Positions 38,178 to 45,838 of a DNA stretch of 64,000 nucleotides are shown here, piece after piece; the first letter of the stretch is position 1; the number at the start of each line of letters is the position of its first letter. The translations under genes were made by a program, and so were the position numbers. Origin of the DNA: Paraburkholderia ultramafica. Its GTDB lineage: Bacteria > Pseudomonadota > Gammaproteobacteria > Burkholderiales > Burkholderiaceae. Location of the stretch: positions 1-64,000 of the forward strand of contig NZ_CADIKK010000013.1 in assembly GCF_902859915.1 (NCBI RefSeq). The letters run 5' to 3'. Below the pieces are notes generated by a model. That model saw nothing but the letters and a program-made list of their open reading frames with translations, made no database searches and was not told where the DNA came from.

Positions 38178-38500
38178 CGCTGTTCTCCTTGGCAGGAAAC
38201 GAAAGTCACGCACGGGATCCTGCCGGCGACGCCCCCACCGTCGCCCGAGATCGATCGTCGCATTGCATGCGAAGCGCCTGGCGCGTCTGTCCAACTGGGT
38301 AGCCGCGGAACAGAGCATACACGCTGTGTGTGACGAGGTTCGTCCGGTGGGTTCGGAGATGTCTCAGACGCGTTGCGGCAATGCCGCATTGGTAGTTCGC
38401 GGTCGGATTGGCAAATTCCGGTAATATTGCGGGTCGCCGCGCTGCCCAAAAAAGGGGCAGACTGCGCGGACCATTGCGTTAAACCAGAGAAGAGTACGTC
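38178..38500. other. Intergenic region before the rubredoxin gene
   Basis: Divergent region between DUF4399 and rubredoxin. A TAATAT box at 38422-38427 could be a -10 element without a good -35. CTGCCC/GGGCAG (38442-38447 and 38455-38460) forms a short hairpin with an A-rich loop just before the rubredoxin leader. No gene seen. Confidence 0.4.
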
Positions 38501-38692
38501 GTGAGCGAAGTAATTGAAGTGACTGAATACAAGAGCTGGGTCTGCCTGATTTGCGGCTGGATCTACAACGAGGAAGAAGGCCTGCCCGAAGAAGGCATTG
38601 CGCCGGGCACGCGCTTCGCCGCGATTCCGGAAGACTGGCGCTGCCCGCTGTGCGATGTGAGCAAGGCGGAATTCGCGGTGGTGGAGTTCTGA
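38501..38692 (+). CDS. Rubredoxin
   Basis: A 63-residue protein with the FeS4 site: C15-x2-C18 (WVCLICGWIY) and C48-x2-C51 (WRCPLCDVSK). A small electron carrier, often for alkane hydroxylases or oxygen-stress reductases. It starts with GTG, with AGAAGAG a few bases upstream. Its reductase is not adjacent. A terminator and tRNA-Arg follow. Confidence 0.94.
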   Translation: MSEVIEVTEYKSWVCLICGWIYNEEEGLPEEGIAPGTRFAAIPEDWRCPLCDVSKAEFAVVEF

Positions 38693-38756
38693 GTCGGCTC
38701 GATTGAAACGACGGGCGCCGGTTGATGGCGCGTCGGCGATGGCGCCCCGGGGCATT

Positions 38757-38782
38757 GGCGCCCCCGGCTAGGCGCCCCCGGC
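38757..38782. repeat. Two copies of a 12-bp GC repeat after rubredoxin
   Basis: GGCGCCCCCGGC occurs at 38757-38768 and 38771-38782, with a related GGCGCCCCGGGGC just upstream (38741-38753). Confidence 0.6.
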
Positions 38783-38789
38783 AATCCGC

Positions 38790-38821
38790 ACGGCCCAGCA
38801 GGCAATGCCTCGCTGGGCCGT
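38790..38821 (+). terminator. Intrinsic terminator after rubredoxin
   Basis: A 10-bp stem ACGGCCCAGC/GCTGGGCCGT has a 12-base inner part that itself can pair (AGGC/GCCT), followed by TTGCTTTAT. Confidence 0.85.
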
Positions 38822-38965
38822 TTGCTTTATGGGGTGGGCTTCACGGCCCTCCTCGCACCCGAGCGTGTTTGATATACTCTGCGCTCGCCGGCGAATTTGG
38901 ACTCGCCCAATCCTCGCAGACCTTGTCGGGCAGCAGGATTGCAGCGATCATTCCGGTTCGGTCCT

Positions 38966-39040
38966 CTCCCTGTAGTTCAATGGATAGAACAAGTGCCTCC
39001 TAAGCGCTAGATACAGGTTCGATTCCTGTCAGGGGGACCA
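38966..39040 (+). tRNA. tRNA-Arg (anticodon CCU)
   Basis: A 75-base cloverleaf: acceptor stem CTCCCTG/CAGGGGG, D-arm GTTCAATGGATAGAAC, anticodon stem AGTGC/GCGCT with loop CTCCTAA (anticodon CCT in DNA), T-arm ACAGGTTCGATTCCTGT, encoded ACCA end. It reads AGG arginine codons. This tRNA is often an island attachment site, but no integrase or second 3'-end copy is visible here. Confidence 0.93.
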
Positions 39041-39155
39041 AACCCATCACCCGCTCAGCGTCCGCTGACATCTCTCGCCCTCAGTCCCTTCATCACGCAA
39101 AACCAAAAAAACCGCGACCGAACTCAATCCACTGCATCCGGCCGCGCCAGCCCCC

Positions 39156-39863
39156 TTACGACGGCCGCTTCGGAATATTCAACCCCTTCTCCACCGCCGG
39201 ACGCGCGACAAACGCAGCCAGCGCGCGCGTCACATTCGGAAAGTCCTGAATGCCGACGAGGTCGCCCGCTTCATAAAAGCCGGCCAGATTACGCACCCAA
39301 GGGAAGGTCGCGATATCCGCAATCGAGTACTTGTCGCCCAGAATCCAATTGCGCCCTTCGAGCTGCTCGTTCAACACACCAAGCAGCCGCCTCGATTCAG
39401 CAACGTACCGATCGCGCGGGCGCTTATCTTCGTACGCCTTGCCGGCGAACTTGTGGAAGAAGCCAAGCTGGCCGAACATCGGGCCGATGCCGCCCATCTG
39501 GAACATCACCCACTGGATCGCTTCGTAACGGCCGGCGGCATCCTGTGGAATCAACTGGCCGCTCTTGTCGGCGAGATAGATCAGAATCGCGCCGGACTCG
39601 AACAGCGGCAGCGGTTTGCCGTCCGGGCCGTGCGGATCGAGGATCGCCGGAATCTTGTTGTTCGGATTGAGCGATCGAAACTCCGACGTCATCTGATCGT
39701 CCGTGTCGAAGCGCACGAGATGCGGTTCATATGGCAAACCGGTCTCTTCGAGCATGATCGAAATTTTCACGCCGTTCGGCGTAGGCAGCGAATAGAGCTG
39801 AATCCGGTCCGGATGCTCGGCAGGCCATTTCTTCGTGATCGGGAAAGCGGATAAATCGGTCAT
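39156..39863 (-). CDS. Glutathione S-transferase, Nu-class (YghU/YfcG-like)
   Basis: A 235-residue GST. The thioredoxin-fold N-domain begins after an extension (ITKKWPAEHPDRIQLYSLPTPNGVKISIMLEETGLPYE) with the TPNG motif typical of YghU/YfcG. NNKIPAILD and FESGAILIYLADK form the glutathione-binding region. The C-terminal helical domain has GGIGPMFGQLGFFHKFAG. Such enzymes show disulfide-bond reductase activity on organic disulfides. Single gene. Confidence 0.93.
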   Translation of the reverse strand: MTDLSAFPITKKWPAEHPDRIQLYSLPTPNGVKISIMLEETGLPYEPHLVRFDTDDQMTSEFRSLNPNNKIPAILDPHGPDGKPLPLFESGAILIYLADKSGQLIPQDAAGRYEAIQWVMFQMGGIGPMFGQLGFFHKFAGKAYEDKRPRDRYVAESRRLLGVLNEQLEGRNWILGDKYSIADIATFPWVRNLAGFYEAGDLVGIQDFPNVTRALAAFVARPAVEKGLNIPKRPS

Positions 39864-40171
39864 GGGACGGCGTCAGCCTTGTGCGAAAGTTGTGCGATTG
39901 GAAAGCGGAATCGGGTGCCGGGCGGCCGGCATCGTTGAACGGCCAGAATCGGCGACCCGAACGCGGGACCGCCAAATATAAACCGACTGGGCGGAACGCG
40001 TACGAGCCCACTTCGGCGGGCTGACGCGCACGTGAGCACGCCGCGCTTCGACCGAATTCACAAAACGGGCTTAGAACCCGTGCTTAGACCCGCGGCCTCG
40101 CAACCGCGCCTCACCAACGCAGCCCCAACAACCCAACCCCGTCCGACAACCCATCGCACACCATCGACCAC
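39864..40171. other. Intergenic region, no gene seen
   Basis: This holds the GST promoter and the 3' end of the next leftward gene. An imperfect repeat GCTTAGAACCCG / GCTTAGACCCG lies around 40071-40093, with CGGG/CCCG able to pair. The rest is C-rich and featureless. Confidence 0.4.
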
Positions 40172-40393
40172 TCACCACAAATCCTTGGTCGCCGTACCGG
40201 CGCGCAAGTTATATCCTTCACGCCATAACGCCGCGCCGACCGTCAGAAGCAGCGTCTTCTGCTCGCCGTCGAGCAGTTCCCACGCGCTCGCCAGCCAGGC
40301 GGCGAAGCTCGCGCAGGTGGGTTCGAGGTCGACGGGTGCTTTGCCTTCCAGGTACTGCCGTTCGAACATCGAAAGTATTTTTTCGGGTGTCAT
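40172..40393 (-). CDS. Small conserved hypothetical protein
   Basis: A 73-residue acidic-to-neutral protein: MTPEKILSMFERQYLEGKAPVDLEPTCASFAAWLASAWELLDGEQKTLLLTVGAALWREGYNLRAGTATKDLW. It looks folded and helical, with no TM or signal peptide. The frame is open upstream, but the ATG at 40393 with GGAGGTA ahead on the minus strand fits. Function unknown. Confidence 0.65.
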   Translation of the reverse strand: MTPEKILSMFERQYLEGKAPVDLEPTCASFAAWLASAWELLDGEQKTLLLTVGAALWREGYNLRAGTATKDLW

Positions 40394-40620
40394 TGGCGCT
40401 ACCTCCGTGTGGGATGCGCCAAGTCTAAAGGCGGCACACCGCGCACGGAATGCCCCGCGACGCCGACCACGGGTTACTCCCAAGCGGCCAATGGCCGGCC
40501 GTCGCCGAAAGCGGTACTCGACAAGAGCTCGCGCCAGCCATGAAACGGAAAAGGCGCCGAAGCGCCTCTTCCCGCCGCCACCCGCAATCCAGCAGCGATC
40601 CAGCAGCCAGCGCACTCGCC

Positions 40621-40824
40621 TTACGGCGCGTTGCGCCTGGCGTTGTCCTTCGCGTCTTCCTTCGCGTCTTCCTTCGCATCGCCATAGGCCTTCTGCACCT
40701 TGCCCGCGCCTTGTTGCAGGTCGCCCTTCAGCTCCTTCGCCGGGTTATTCGTGGCCTTGCCAACGGCTTCGTTGACCTTACCCTTGATCTGTTCGCCCAC
40801 ACCCTTCACCTGGTCCTTGTTCAT
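40621..40824 (-). CDS. CsbD-family stress protein
   Basis: A 67-residue protein of the CsbD family: MNKDQVKGVGEQIKGKVNEAVGKATNNPAKELKGDLQQGAGKVQKAYGDAK, then a charged DAKEDAKED repeat tail. CsbD proteins are abundant general-stress proteins of unknown biochemistry. The start lies at the conserved MNKDQVKG. Single gene. Confidence 0.92.
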   Translation of the reverse strand: MNKDQVKGVGEQIKGKVNEAVGKATNNPAKELKGDLQQGAGKVQKAYGDAKEDAKEDAKDNARRNAP

Positions 40825-40999
40825 GTTCGGCTCCACTATTTGGAATGCCGGCGCGACATTGCGCCAGTATCGGTATCGAGCAACGGGTATGCCCGAGACT
40901 GGCCCTAGCCGGATTGATCCAAGACGAGCGTCGAAAAAATATTTTGAGAAATGCCTAAAGTCCCGCCACAGCTTGCCGTAAAGATGCCATGGAGGAGCC

Positions 41000-41326
41000 A
41001 TGGACCGCACACTCAATACGCTTTCGGGATCATCCCAAACCACACTGATCGATCGGGACATTGCGCATATTGCGCGTGTGATGCGGACGTCTTTACGCGG
41101 TGATCTGGCCGGCCCCATTTTGCCCGCCGGCTATTGGCGCAAGCGTCTGCACGAGCTGCTCGACACCGGCCATCTCTCCCATGCGCAACTGTGCACGATC
41201 GACAGCCTTCTGCTGCAACTCGACCAGTTCGAAGCCGAGCCTCAACCGGCATATGACACGCTGGCTCCGGCAGCCGCCGCCCTGTTCCCGCCGCCTTATC
41301 CCGCAAGCGCCAGCGGCCAGATCTGA
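41000..41326 (+). CDS. Small hypothetical protein
   Basis: A 108-residue soluble protein: MDRTLNTLSGSSQTTLIDRDIAHIARVMRTSLRGDLAGPILPAGYWRKRLHELLDTGHLSHAQLCTIDSLLLQLDQFE..., ending in a Pro/Ala-rich tail. Helical, with no signal peptide. GGAGGAGC precedes the ATG. No family recognised. Confidence 0.7.
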   Translation: MDRTLNTLSGSSQTTLIDRDIAHIARVMRTSLRGDLAGPILPAGYWRKRLHELLDTGHLSHAQLCTIDSLLLQLDQFEAEPQPAYDTLAPAAAALFPPPYPASASGQI

Positions 41327-41390
41327 AATCCGGCGAACCCGCATCGCCGGTCATCGAGTGCTGGACCACCTACCCGCCATCGCGCCGAAA

Positions 41391-41418
41391 AAAAAAGGCC
41401 GCGCACCAGGTCGCGGCC
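41391..41418 (-). terminator. Leftward intrinsic terminator without a visible leftward gene
   Basis: GGCCGCG/CGCGGCC (41397-41403 and 41412-41418) closes an 8-base loop; on the minus strand a run of nine T follows. It can only end leftward transcripts well, yet the next genes on both sides run rightward. Confidence 0.8.
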
Positions 41419-41560
41419 TCAACACACGTCGCAACGCCGGGAATTCGCGTCACGCCACAAGCCTACACGTCCGACTGTGACAAGCAGATTTAGCCACCGA
41501 CGTGCCCTGCACGATTGGAGATTTTCCGCCCGTCAGCCGTGAAAATAGGGAAAATGGGAC

Positions 41561-41571
41561 GACCTTAGGTC
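41561..41571. promoter_or_regulatory. Palindrome upstream of the dcm-like gene
   Basis: GACCT-T-AGGTC, an 11-bp palindrome 35 bases before the start codon, next to a TCATAATG box that could be a -10. It may be the operator for the methyltransferase's own N-terminal HTH. Confidence 0.45.
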
Positions 41572-41605
41572 ATAATGTCCGCAAAAATTCCCAGCAAGGA
41601 CGCCT

Positions 41606-42889
41606 GTGACCCTCGCCGCACCGCTCGACCTGCTTCGGCAGGCGCGCGCCCGCTTCACTCAACGCGAAATCGCCGCGCATGTCGGCAAGGACATCAAGAC
41701 GGTGCGTCGCTGGGAAAAAGGCGAAACGCCATGCCCGGCAATGCTGGAGCCGGCGTTGCGCGATCTGCTGCCGCAACGCGCACGGCCGAATAACGGCGCT
41801 GGCGGTGACGCGCAGTTTCGCTTCATCGATCTGTTCGCCGGCATCGGCGGGATTCGGATGGGCTTTGAAGCGCATGGCGGCGCTTGCGTCTTCACGAGCG
41901 AGTGGAACGACTTTTCGACCAGGACGTACCGCGAGAACTACCCCGGCGGCGGCGGCGAGCACGCGCTGATCGGCGACATCGTCTCCTTTCCCGCCGAAGA
42001 CGTGCCGAGCCACGACGTGCTGCTTGGCGGCTTCCCCTGCCAGCCGTTTTCGATTGCCGGCGTGAGCAAGAAAAACGCGCTGGGCCGGCCGCACGGTTTC
42101 GAGTGCACGACGCAAGGCACGCTCTTTTTCGACGTCGCGCGGATCATCGCCGCGAAGCGCCCCGCCGCGTTCCTGCTGGAGAACGTGAAGAATCTGCTGT
42201 CGCACGACAAGGGCCGCACCTTCGACGTGATCTTGCAAACCTTGCGCGACGAACTCGGCTACGAGGTCCATTACCGCGTGGTCGACGGCCAGCATTTCAC
42301 GCCGCAGCATCGGGAGCGCATCATCATCGTCGGCTTTCGCGGCAAGACCACGTTCTGCTGGGACGATCTGCATCTGCCCGAACAGGGCCCGCGCCTCGGC
42401 TCGATCCTGCATTGCACGGACGGCAGCGAACCGCTGCTGCCGTGGGACCACGACCGTTTCTTCGACCACGCGGCTCAACGCGTGCAACCGAAGTACACGC
42501 TCACACCCAACCTCTGGACCTACCTGCAAAACTACGCGGCGAAACACCGTGCGGCGGGCAATGGCTTCGGCTTCGGCATGGCCTATCCGGACAGCGTCAC
42601 GCGCACGCTGTCGGCGCGTTATCACAAGGACGGCTCCGAGATCCTGGTCTATCAGGGCGAAGCGCTGCGCCCACGCCGCCTGACGCCACGCGAATGCGCG
42701 CGGCTGATGGGCTTTCCCGACACCTTCAGGATTCCGGTCAGCGATACGCAGGCCTACCGGCAATTCGGCAACAGCGTCGTCATGCCGGTGATGCGCGAAG
42801 TGGCGCGCATCATGCTGCCGCATGTGCAAACCCTGCTCGGCGAGGAAACGCGCCATGGTTCGAAGCAAGCCCTCTCGCTGTACGCCTGA
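41606..42889 (+). CDS. dcm: DNA cytosine-5 methyltransferase, Dcm/EcoRII-like, with HTH
   Basis: A 427-residue enzyme. Residues 16-40 form a Cro/Xre-like HTH (FTQREIAAHVGKDIKTVRRWEKGE). The C5-MTase motifs follow: I FIDLFAGIGGIRMGFE, IV GGFPCQPFSIAG with catalytic Cys145, VI FLLENVKNL, VIII QHRERIIIVGF, IX LTPRECARLMGFP, X GNSVVMPV. The closest known group is Dcm/EcoRII (CCWGG), supported by the vsr gene next door. GTG start with AAGGA upstream. No restriction enzyme follows, so it is a solitary methyltransferase. Confidence 0.92.
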   Translation: MTLAAPLDLLRQARARFTQREIAAHVGKDIKTVRRWEKGETPCPAMLEPALRDLLPQRARPNNGAGGDAQFRFIDLFAGIGGIRMGFEAHGGACVFTSEWNDFSTRTYRENYPGGGGEHALIGDIVSFPAEDVPSHDVLLGGFPCQPFSIAGVSKKNALGRPHGFECTTQGTLFFDVARIIAAKRPAAFLLENVKNLLSHDKGRTFDVILQTLRDELGYEVHYRVVDGQHFTPQHRERIIIVGFRGKTTFCWDDLHLPEQGPRLGSILHCTDGSEPLLPWDHDRFFDHAAQRVQPKYTLTPNLWTYLQNYAAKHRAAGNGFGFGMAYPDSVTRTLSARYHKDGSEILVYQGEALRPRRLTPRECARLMGFPDTFRIPVSDTQAYRQFGNSVVMPVMREVARIMLPHVQTLLGEETRHGSKQALSLYA

Positions 42890-42945
42890 GCGACGTGATG
42901 TGATGACCGTCCGCTGTCCCGGCGGCTTACTCAGGCCTTGACACG

Positions 42946-43392
42946 ATGGTCGATATCGTCGATAGCGCGACGCGCAGCCGGATGATGTCCGGCATCCGCG
43001 GCCGCAATACCAAACCGGAAATACTGATCCGCAGCCTGCTGCATCGACAGGGCTTTCGCTTTCGTCTGGATGCGCGCGATCTGCCGGGACGCCCCGACAT
43101 CGTGTTGCCGCGTTATCGCGCGGTGGTGCTGGTGCACGGCTGCTTCTGGCACGGCCACGACTGCCATCTCTTCAAATGGCCGCAAACGCGGCCGGAGTTC
43201 TGGCGCGACAAGATCGGCCGCAACCGCAGCAATGACGACAAGGCTCGCAGCGCGTTGCTCGCCAACGGGTGGCGTGTGGCCGTGGTGTGGGAATGCGCGT
43301 TGCGGGGCGCCAATCGCGATATCGACGGCGTGTTGCAGCGGCTCGTCGCGTGGCTGCAAAGCGACGCGCCGAGCTTCGAGGAACGCGGCTGA
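42946..43392 (+). CDS. vsr: Very-short-patch mismatch repair endonuclease
   Basis: A 148-residue Vsr nuclease. MVDIVDSATRSRMMSGIRGRNTKPEILIRSLLHRQGFRFRL is the family start. Asp51 (GRPDIVLP) matches the catalytic Asp number of E. coli Vsr, and HGCFWHGHDCHLFK is the zinc and active-site region. It nicks T:G mismatches produced by deamination of 5-methylcytosine. It lies 56 bases after the methyltransferase whose lesions it repairs. Confidence 0.96.
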   Translation: MVDIVDSATRSRMMSGIRGRNTKPEILIRSLLHRQGFRFRLDARDLPGRPDIVLPRYRAVVLVHGCFWHGHDCHLFKWPQTRPEFWRDKIGRNRSNDDKARSALLANGWRVAVVWECALRGANRDIDGVLQRLVAWLQSDAPSFEERG

Positions 43393-43553
43393 AAGCCACC
43401 TGTAGCCTGCCCGGTTCGAGCAAATCCGACAGCCTCTGGTGATACACTCAAAAGGCTAACTCGGAGCCCTTTTGCGTGCCGCCATGCTCGCCTACCCGCA
43501 GCGACGCCGCACGCGCCGACCATCCCAGAACCAATCAACAAGGGAGGCACATC

Positions 43554-44057
43554 ATGGCTGATTTCCGTCTCTGGTCCGACGACTTTCCCACCAACGGCTT
43601 CATGCCGAAAGCCCACGAATATCACGACAAGGCGTTCGGCGTGGACGGCGAAAACATCTCGCCCGCGTTGCAGTGGGACGCGCCGCCGCCCGACACCCAA
43701 AGCTTCGCGCTCACCGTTCACGATCCCGACGCCCCGACCGGCAGCGGCTTCTGGCACTGGGTCGTAGTGAACATTCCGGCCGACGCCCGCTCGCTGCCGC
43801 GCAACGCCGGCAAAGCGGACGGCTCGCTGCTGCCGCAAGGCGCGCTGCAGGTGCGCAACGACTACGGCACGGTCGGCTTCGGCGGCGCCGCGCCGCCGCG
43901 TGGCGACCGCACGCATCGCTACATCTTCCGTCTGCATGCGCTGAAGGTGCCGCATCTGCCGATCAACGCAGAGACCACCAACGCGGTGGCGCGCTTCATG
44001 ACGCATCTGAACGAGCTCGACTCGACCACCCACACGGGCCTGTACGAACTCAAATAA
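43554..44057 (+). CDS. YbhB/YbcL-family (PEBP) protein
   Basis: A 167-residue phosphatidylethanolamine-binding-like protein: NISPALQWDAPPPDTQSFALTVHDPDAPTGSGFWHWVVVNIPA, NDYGTVGFGGAAPPRGDRTHRYIFRLHAL. The DPDAP and GxxPPxG-H-Y ligand-pocket motifs are intact. No signal peptide, so cytoplasmic. The role of this Raf-kinase-inhibitor-like family in bacteria is unclear. GGGAGG precedes the ATG. Confidence 0.94.
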   Translation: MADFRLWSDDFPTNGFMPKAHEYHDKAFGVDGENISPALQWDAPPPDTQSFALTVHDPDAPTGSGFWHWVVVNIPADARSLPRNAGKADGSLLPQGALQVRNDYGTVGFGGAAPPRGDRTHRYIFRLHALKVPHLPINAETTNAVARFMTHLNELDSTTHTGLYELK

Positions 44058-44205
44058 CGCATGAGACGCACTGCCGGCGCGGGTTTCCGGGGCCAGCGGC
44101 GGCGCGGCTCACTGCGCAGGCGACGGCGGTCTCCCGAGCACGGCAGGCAGCGCACGTGGCCCGTCGCCAGACCGTCGAGCCATCCCACACCAAATCAAAC
44201 AATCG

Positions 44206-45663
44206 ATGCACGCACAACCCTCGCGCAAGGACGGCCCCGTGCCGGACAGCTCGGCCGACACAGCTGACAAAGCCGCACCCGGCACCTCGTTCGAGCACGG
44301 CCCCGAACAGGGCCTGCCGATTCCGCAACGCTACTGGGCGATGCTGGTCATCGCACTCGCGCTCACGCTCGCGGTGCTCGACAGCGCGATCGCCAACGTG
44401 GCGCTGCCGACGATCGCGCGCAACCTGCACGCGAGCGCGGCCGGCTCGATCTGGGTCGTCAACGCCTATCAGCTTGCGATCACCATTTCGCTGCTGCCGC
44501 TGGCGTCGCTCGGCGACCGCATCGGCTACCGGCGCATCTATCTGAGCGGGCTGATCCTGTTCACGGTGGCATCATTCGGTTGCGCCTTGTCCACCTCGCT
44601 GCCGACCCTCGCGTTCGCGCGCGTGATCCAGGGCTTCGGCGCGGCGGGCATCATGAGCGTCAATACCGCGCTGGTGCGCATGATCTATCCGCCCACCCAG
44701 CTCGGGCGCGGCGTCGCGATCAACGCGATGGTGGTCGCGGTGTCGTCGGCGGTCGGGCCGACGGTCGCCTCCGGCGTGCTCGCAATCGCGACGTGGCCGT
44801 GGCTGTTCGCCATCAATGTGCCGATCGGCATCGCGGCGATCATCGGCGGCTTCAAGGCGCTGCCGCTGAACCCCGGCCACGAATCGCCGTACGACTACCT
44901 GAGCGCGGTGATGAACGCGTTCGTGTTCGGCCTGCTGATTTTCGCCGTCGACGGCCTCGGCCACGGCGAGCGGCTCGGCTACATCACGCTCGAGGCGGTT
45001 GGCGCGCTGGTGATCGGCTACTTCTTCGTGCGCCGCCAGTTGACACAGCCCGCGCCGCTACTGCCGATCGATTTGCTGAGGATCCCGATATTCGCGCTGT
45101 CGGTCGGCACGTCGGTCTGCTCGTTCTGCGCGCAGATGCTGGCCTTCGTGTCGCTGCCGTTTTTGCTGCAGGAAACCTTGGGCATGTCGCAAGTCGAAAC
45201 CGGTCTGCTGATGACTCCGTGGCCCGCGATCATCATCATCGCGGCGCCGATTTCCGGCGTGCTATCGGACAAGGTGTCGGCCGGCTGGCTGGGCGGCGTC
45301 GGGCTCGCCGCGATGACGGTCGGACTGCTGCTGCTCGCCACGCTCGGCGCGCATCCGGACGCGCTGCAGATCGCGTGGCGCATGGCGTTGTGCGGCGCGG
45401 GCTTCGGCATTTTCCAGTCGCCGAACAACCGCACCATGCTGTCCGCCGCGCCGCGCAATCGTAGCGGCGGCGCCAGCGGCATGCTGGGCACCGCGCGCCT
45501 GACCGGGCAGACGCTCGGTGCGGCGCTGGTCGCACTGATCTTCGGCGTTGCGCCGCAGAACGGGCCGACCGTGGCGCTGTATGTGGCCGCGGGCTTCTCG
45601 GCGGTTGCCGCGGTGGTCAGCACGATGCGCGTCATGCAGCGAGTCAACGCGCAGGCCGCCTGA
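44206..45663 (+). CDS. MFS drug-type transporter, DHA2 (14-TM) family
   Basis: A 485-residue transporter with about 14 membrane segments. Motif A is GDRIGYRRIYLSG, motif C-like GVLAIATWPWLFAINVPIGI, and LDSAIANVALPTIARNL is the DHA2 motif D1. It likely exports drugs or toxic organics with proton antiport. The first 40 residues are a soluble charged lead. The stop codon begins a perfect inverted repeat (45661-45684). Confidence 0.92.
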   Translation: MHAQPSRKDGPVPDSSADTADKAAPGTSFEHGPEQGLPIPQRYWAMLVIALALTLAVLDSAIANVALPTIARNLHASAAGSIWVVNAYQLAITISLLPLASLGDRIGYRRIYLSGLILFTVASFGCALSTSLPTLAFARVIQGFGAAGIMSVNTALVRMIYPPTQLGRGVAINAMVVAVSSAVGPTVASGVLAIATWPWLFAINVPIGIAAIIGGFKALPLNPGHESPYDYLSAVMNAFVFGLLIFAVDGLGHGERLGYITLEAVGALVIGYFFVRRQLTQPAPLLPIDLLRIPIFALSVGTSVCSFCAQMLAFVSLPFLLQETLGMSQVETGLLMTPWPAIIIIAAPISGVLSDKVSAGWLGGVGLAAMTVGLLLLATLGAHPDALQIAWRMALCGAGFGIFQSPNNRTMLSAAPRNRSGGASGMLGTARLTGQTLGAALVALIFGVAPQNGPTVALYVAAGFSAVAAVVSTMRVMQRVNAQAA

Positions 45664-45684
45664 CTCATTGACCGATATGAGTCA
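45661..45684 (+). other. Inverted repeat starting at the MFS stop codon
   Basis: TGACTCAT (45661-45668) and ATGAGTCA (45677-45684) are perfect 8-bp arms with an 8-base loop, with the stop codon inside the first arm. Confidence 0.6.
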
Positions 45685-45711
45685 GTAACGCACATTCCAC
45701 GCACATGCAGA

Positions 45712-45746
45712 AAGGGCGCGGATCGCATCACGCGATCCGCGCCCTT
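45712..45746. terminator. Strong terminator between MFS and otsA
   Basis: A perfect 15-bp stem AAGGGCGCGGATCGC with its complement, loop ATCAC, then CTGCCTTCTTTCGTT. It separates two convergent genes. Confidence 0.88.
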
Positions 45747-45838
45747 CTGCCTTCTTTCGTTCTCCAGTCTTTACGTAACGCTGCCTGGACGTGACAGCCT
45801 GCGCGCCTCTCGCAAGACCGGGAGAGACGCTGATCCAG

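Noticed and set aside
38966..39040. tRNA-Arg as the edge of a genomic island
   Set aside because: No integrase, no repeat of the tRNA 3' end and no foreign genes follow; a housekeeping GST gene comes next.
41606..43392. Restriction-modification system
   Set aside because: The second gene is Vsr (a T:G mismatch nickase), not a restriction enzyme; no specificity or nuclease gene is adjacent.
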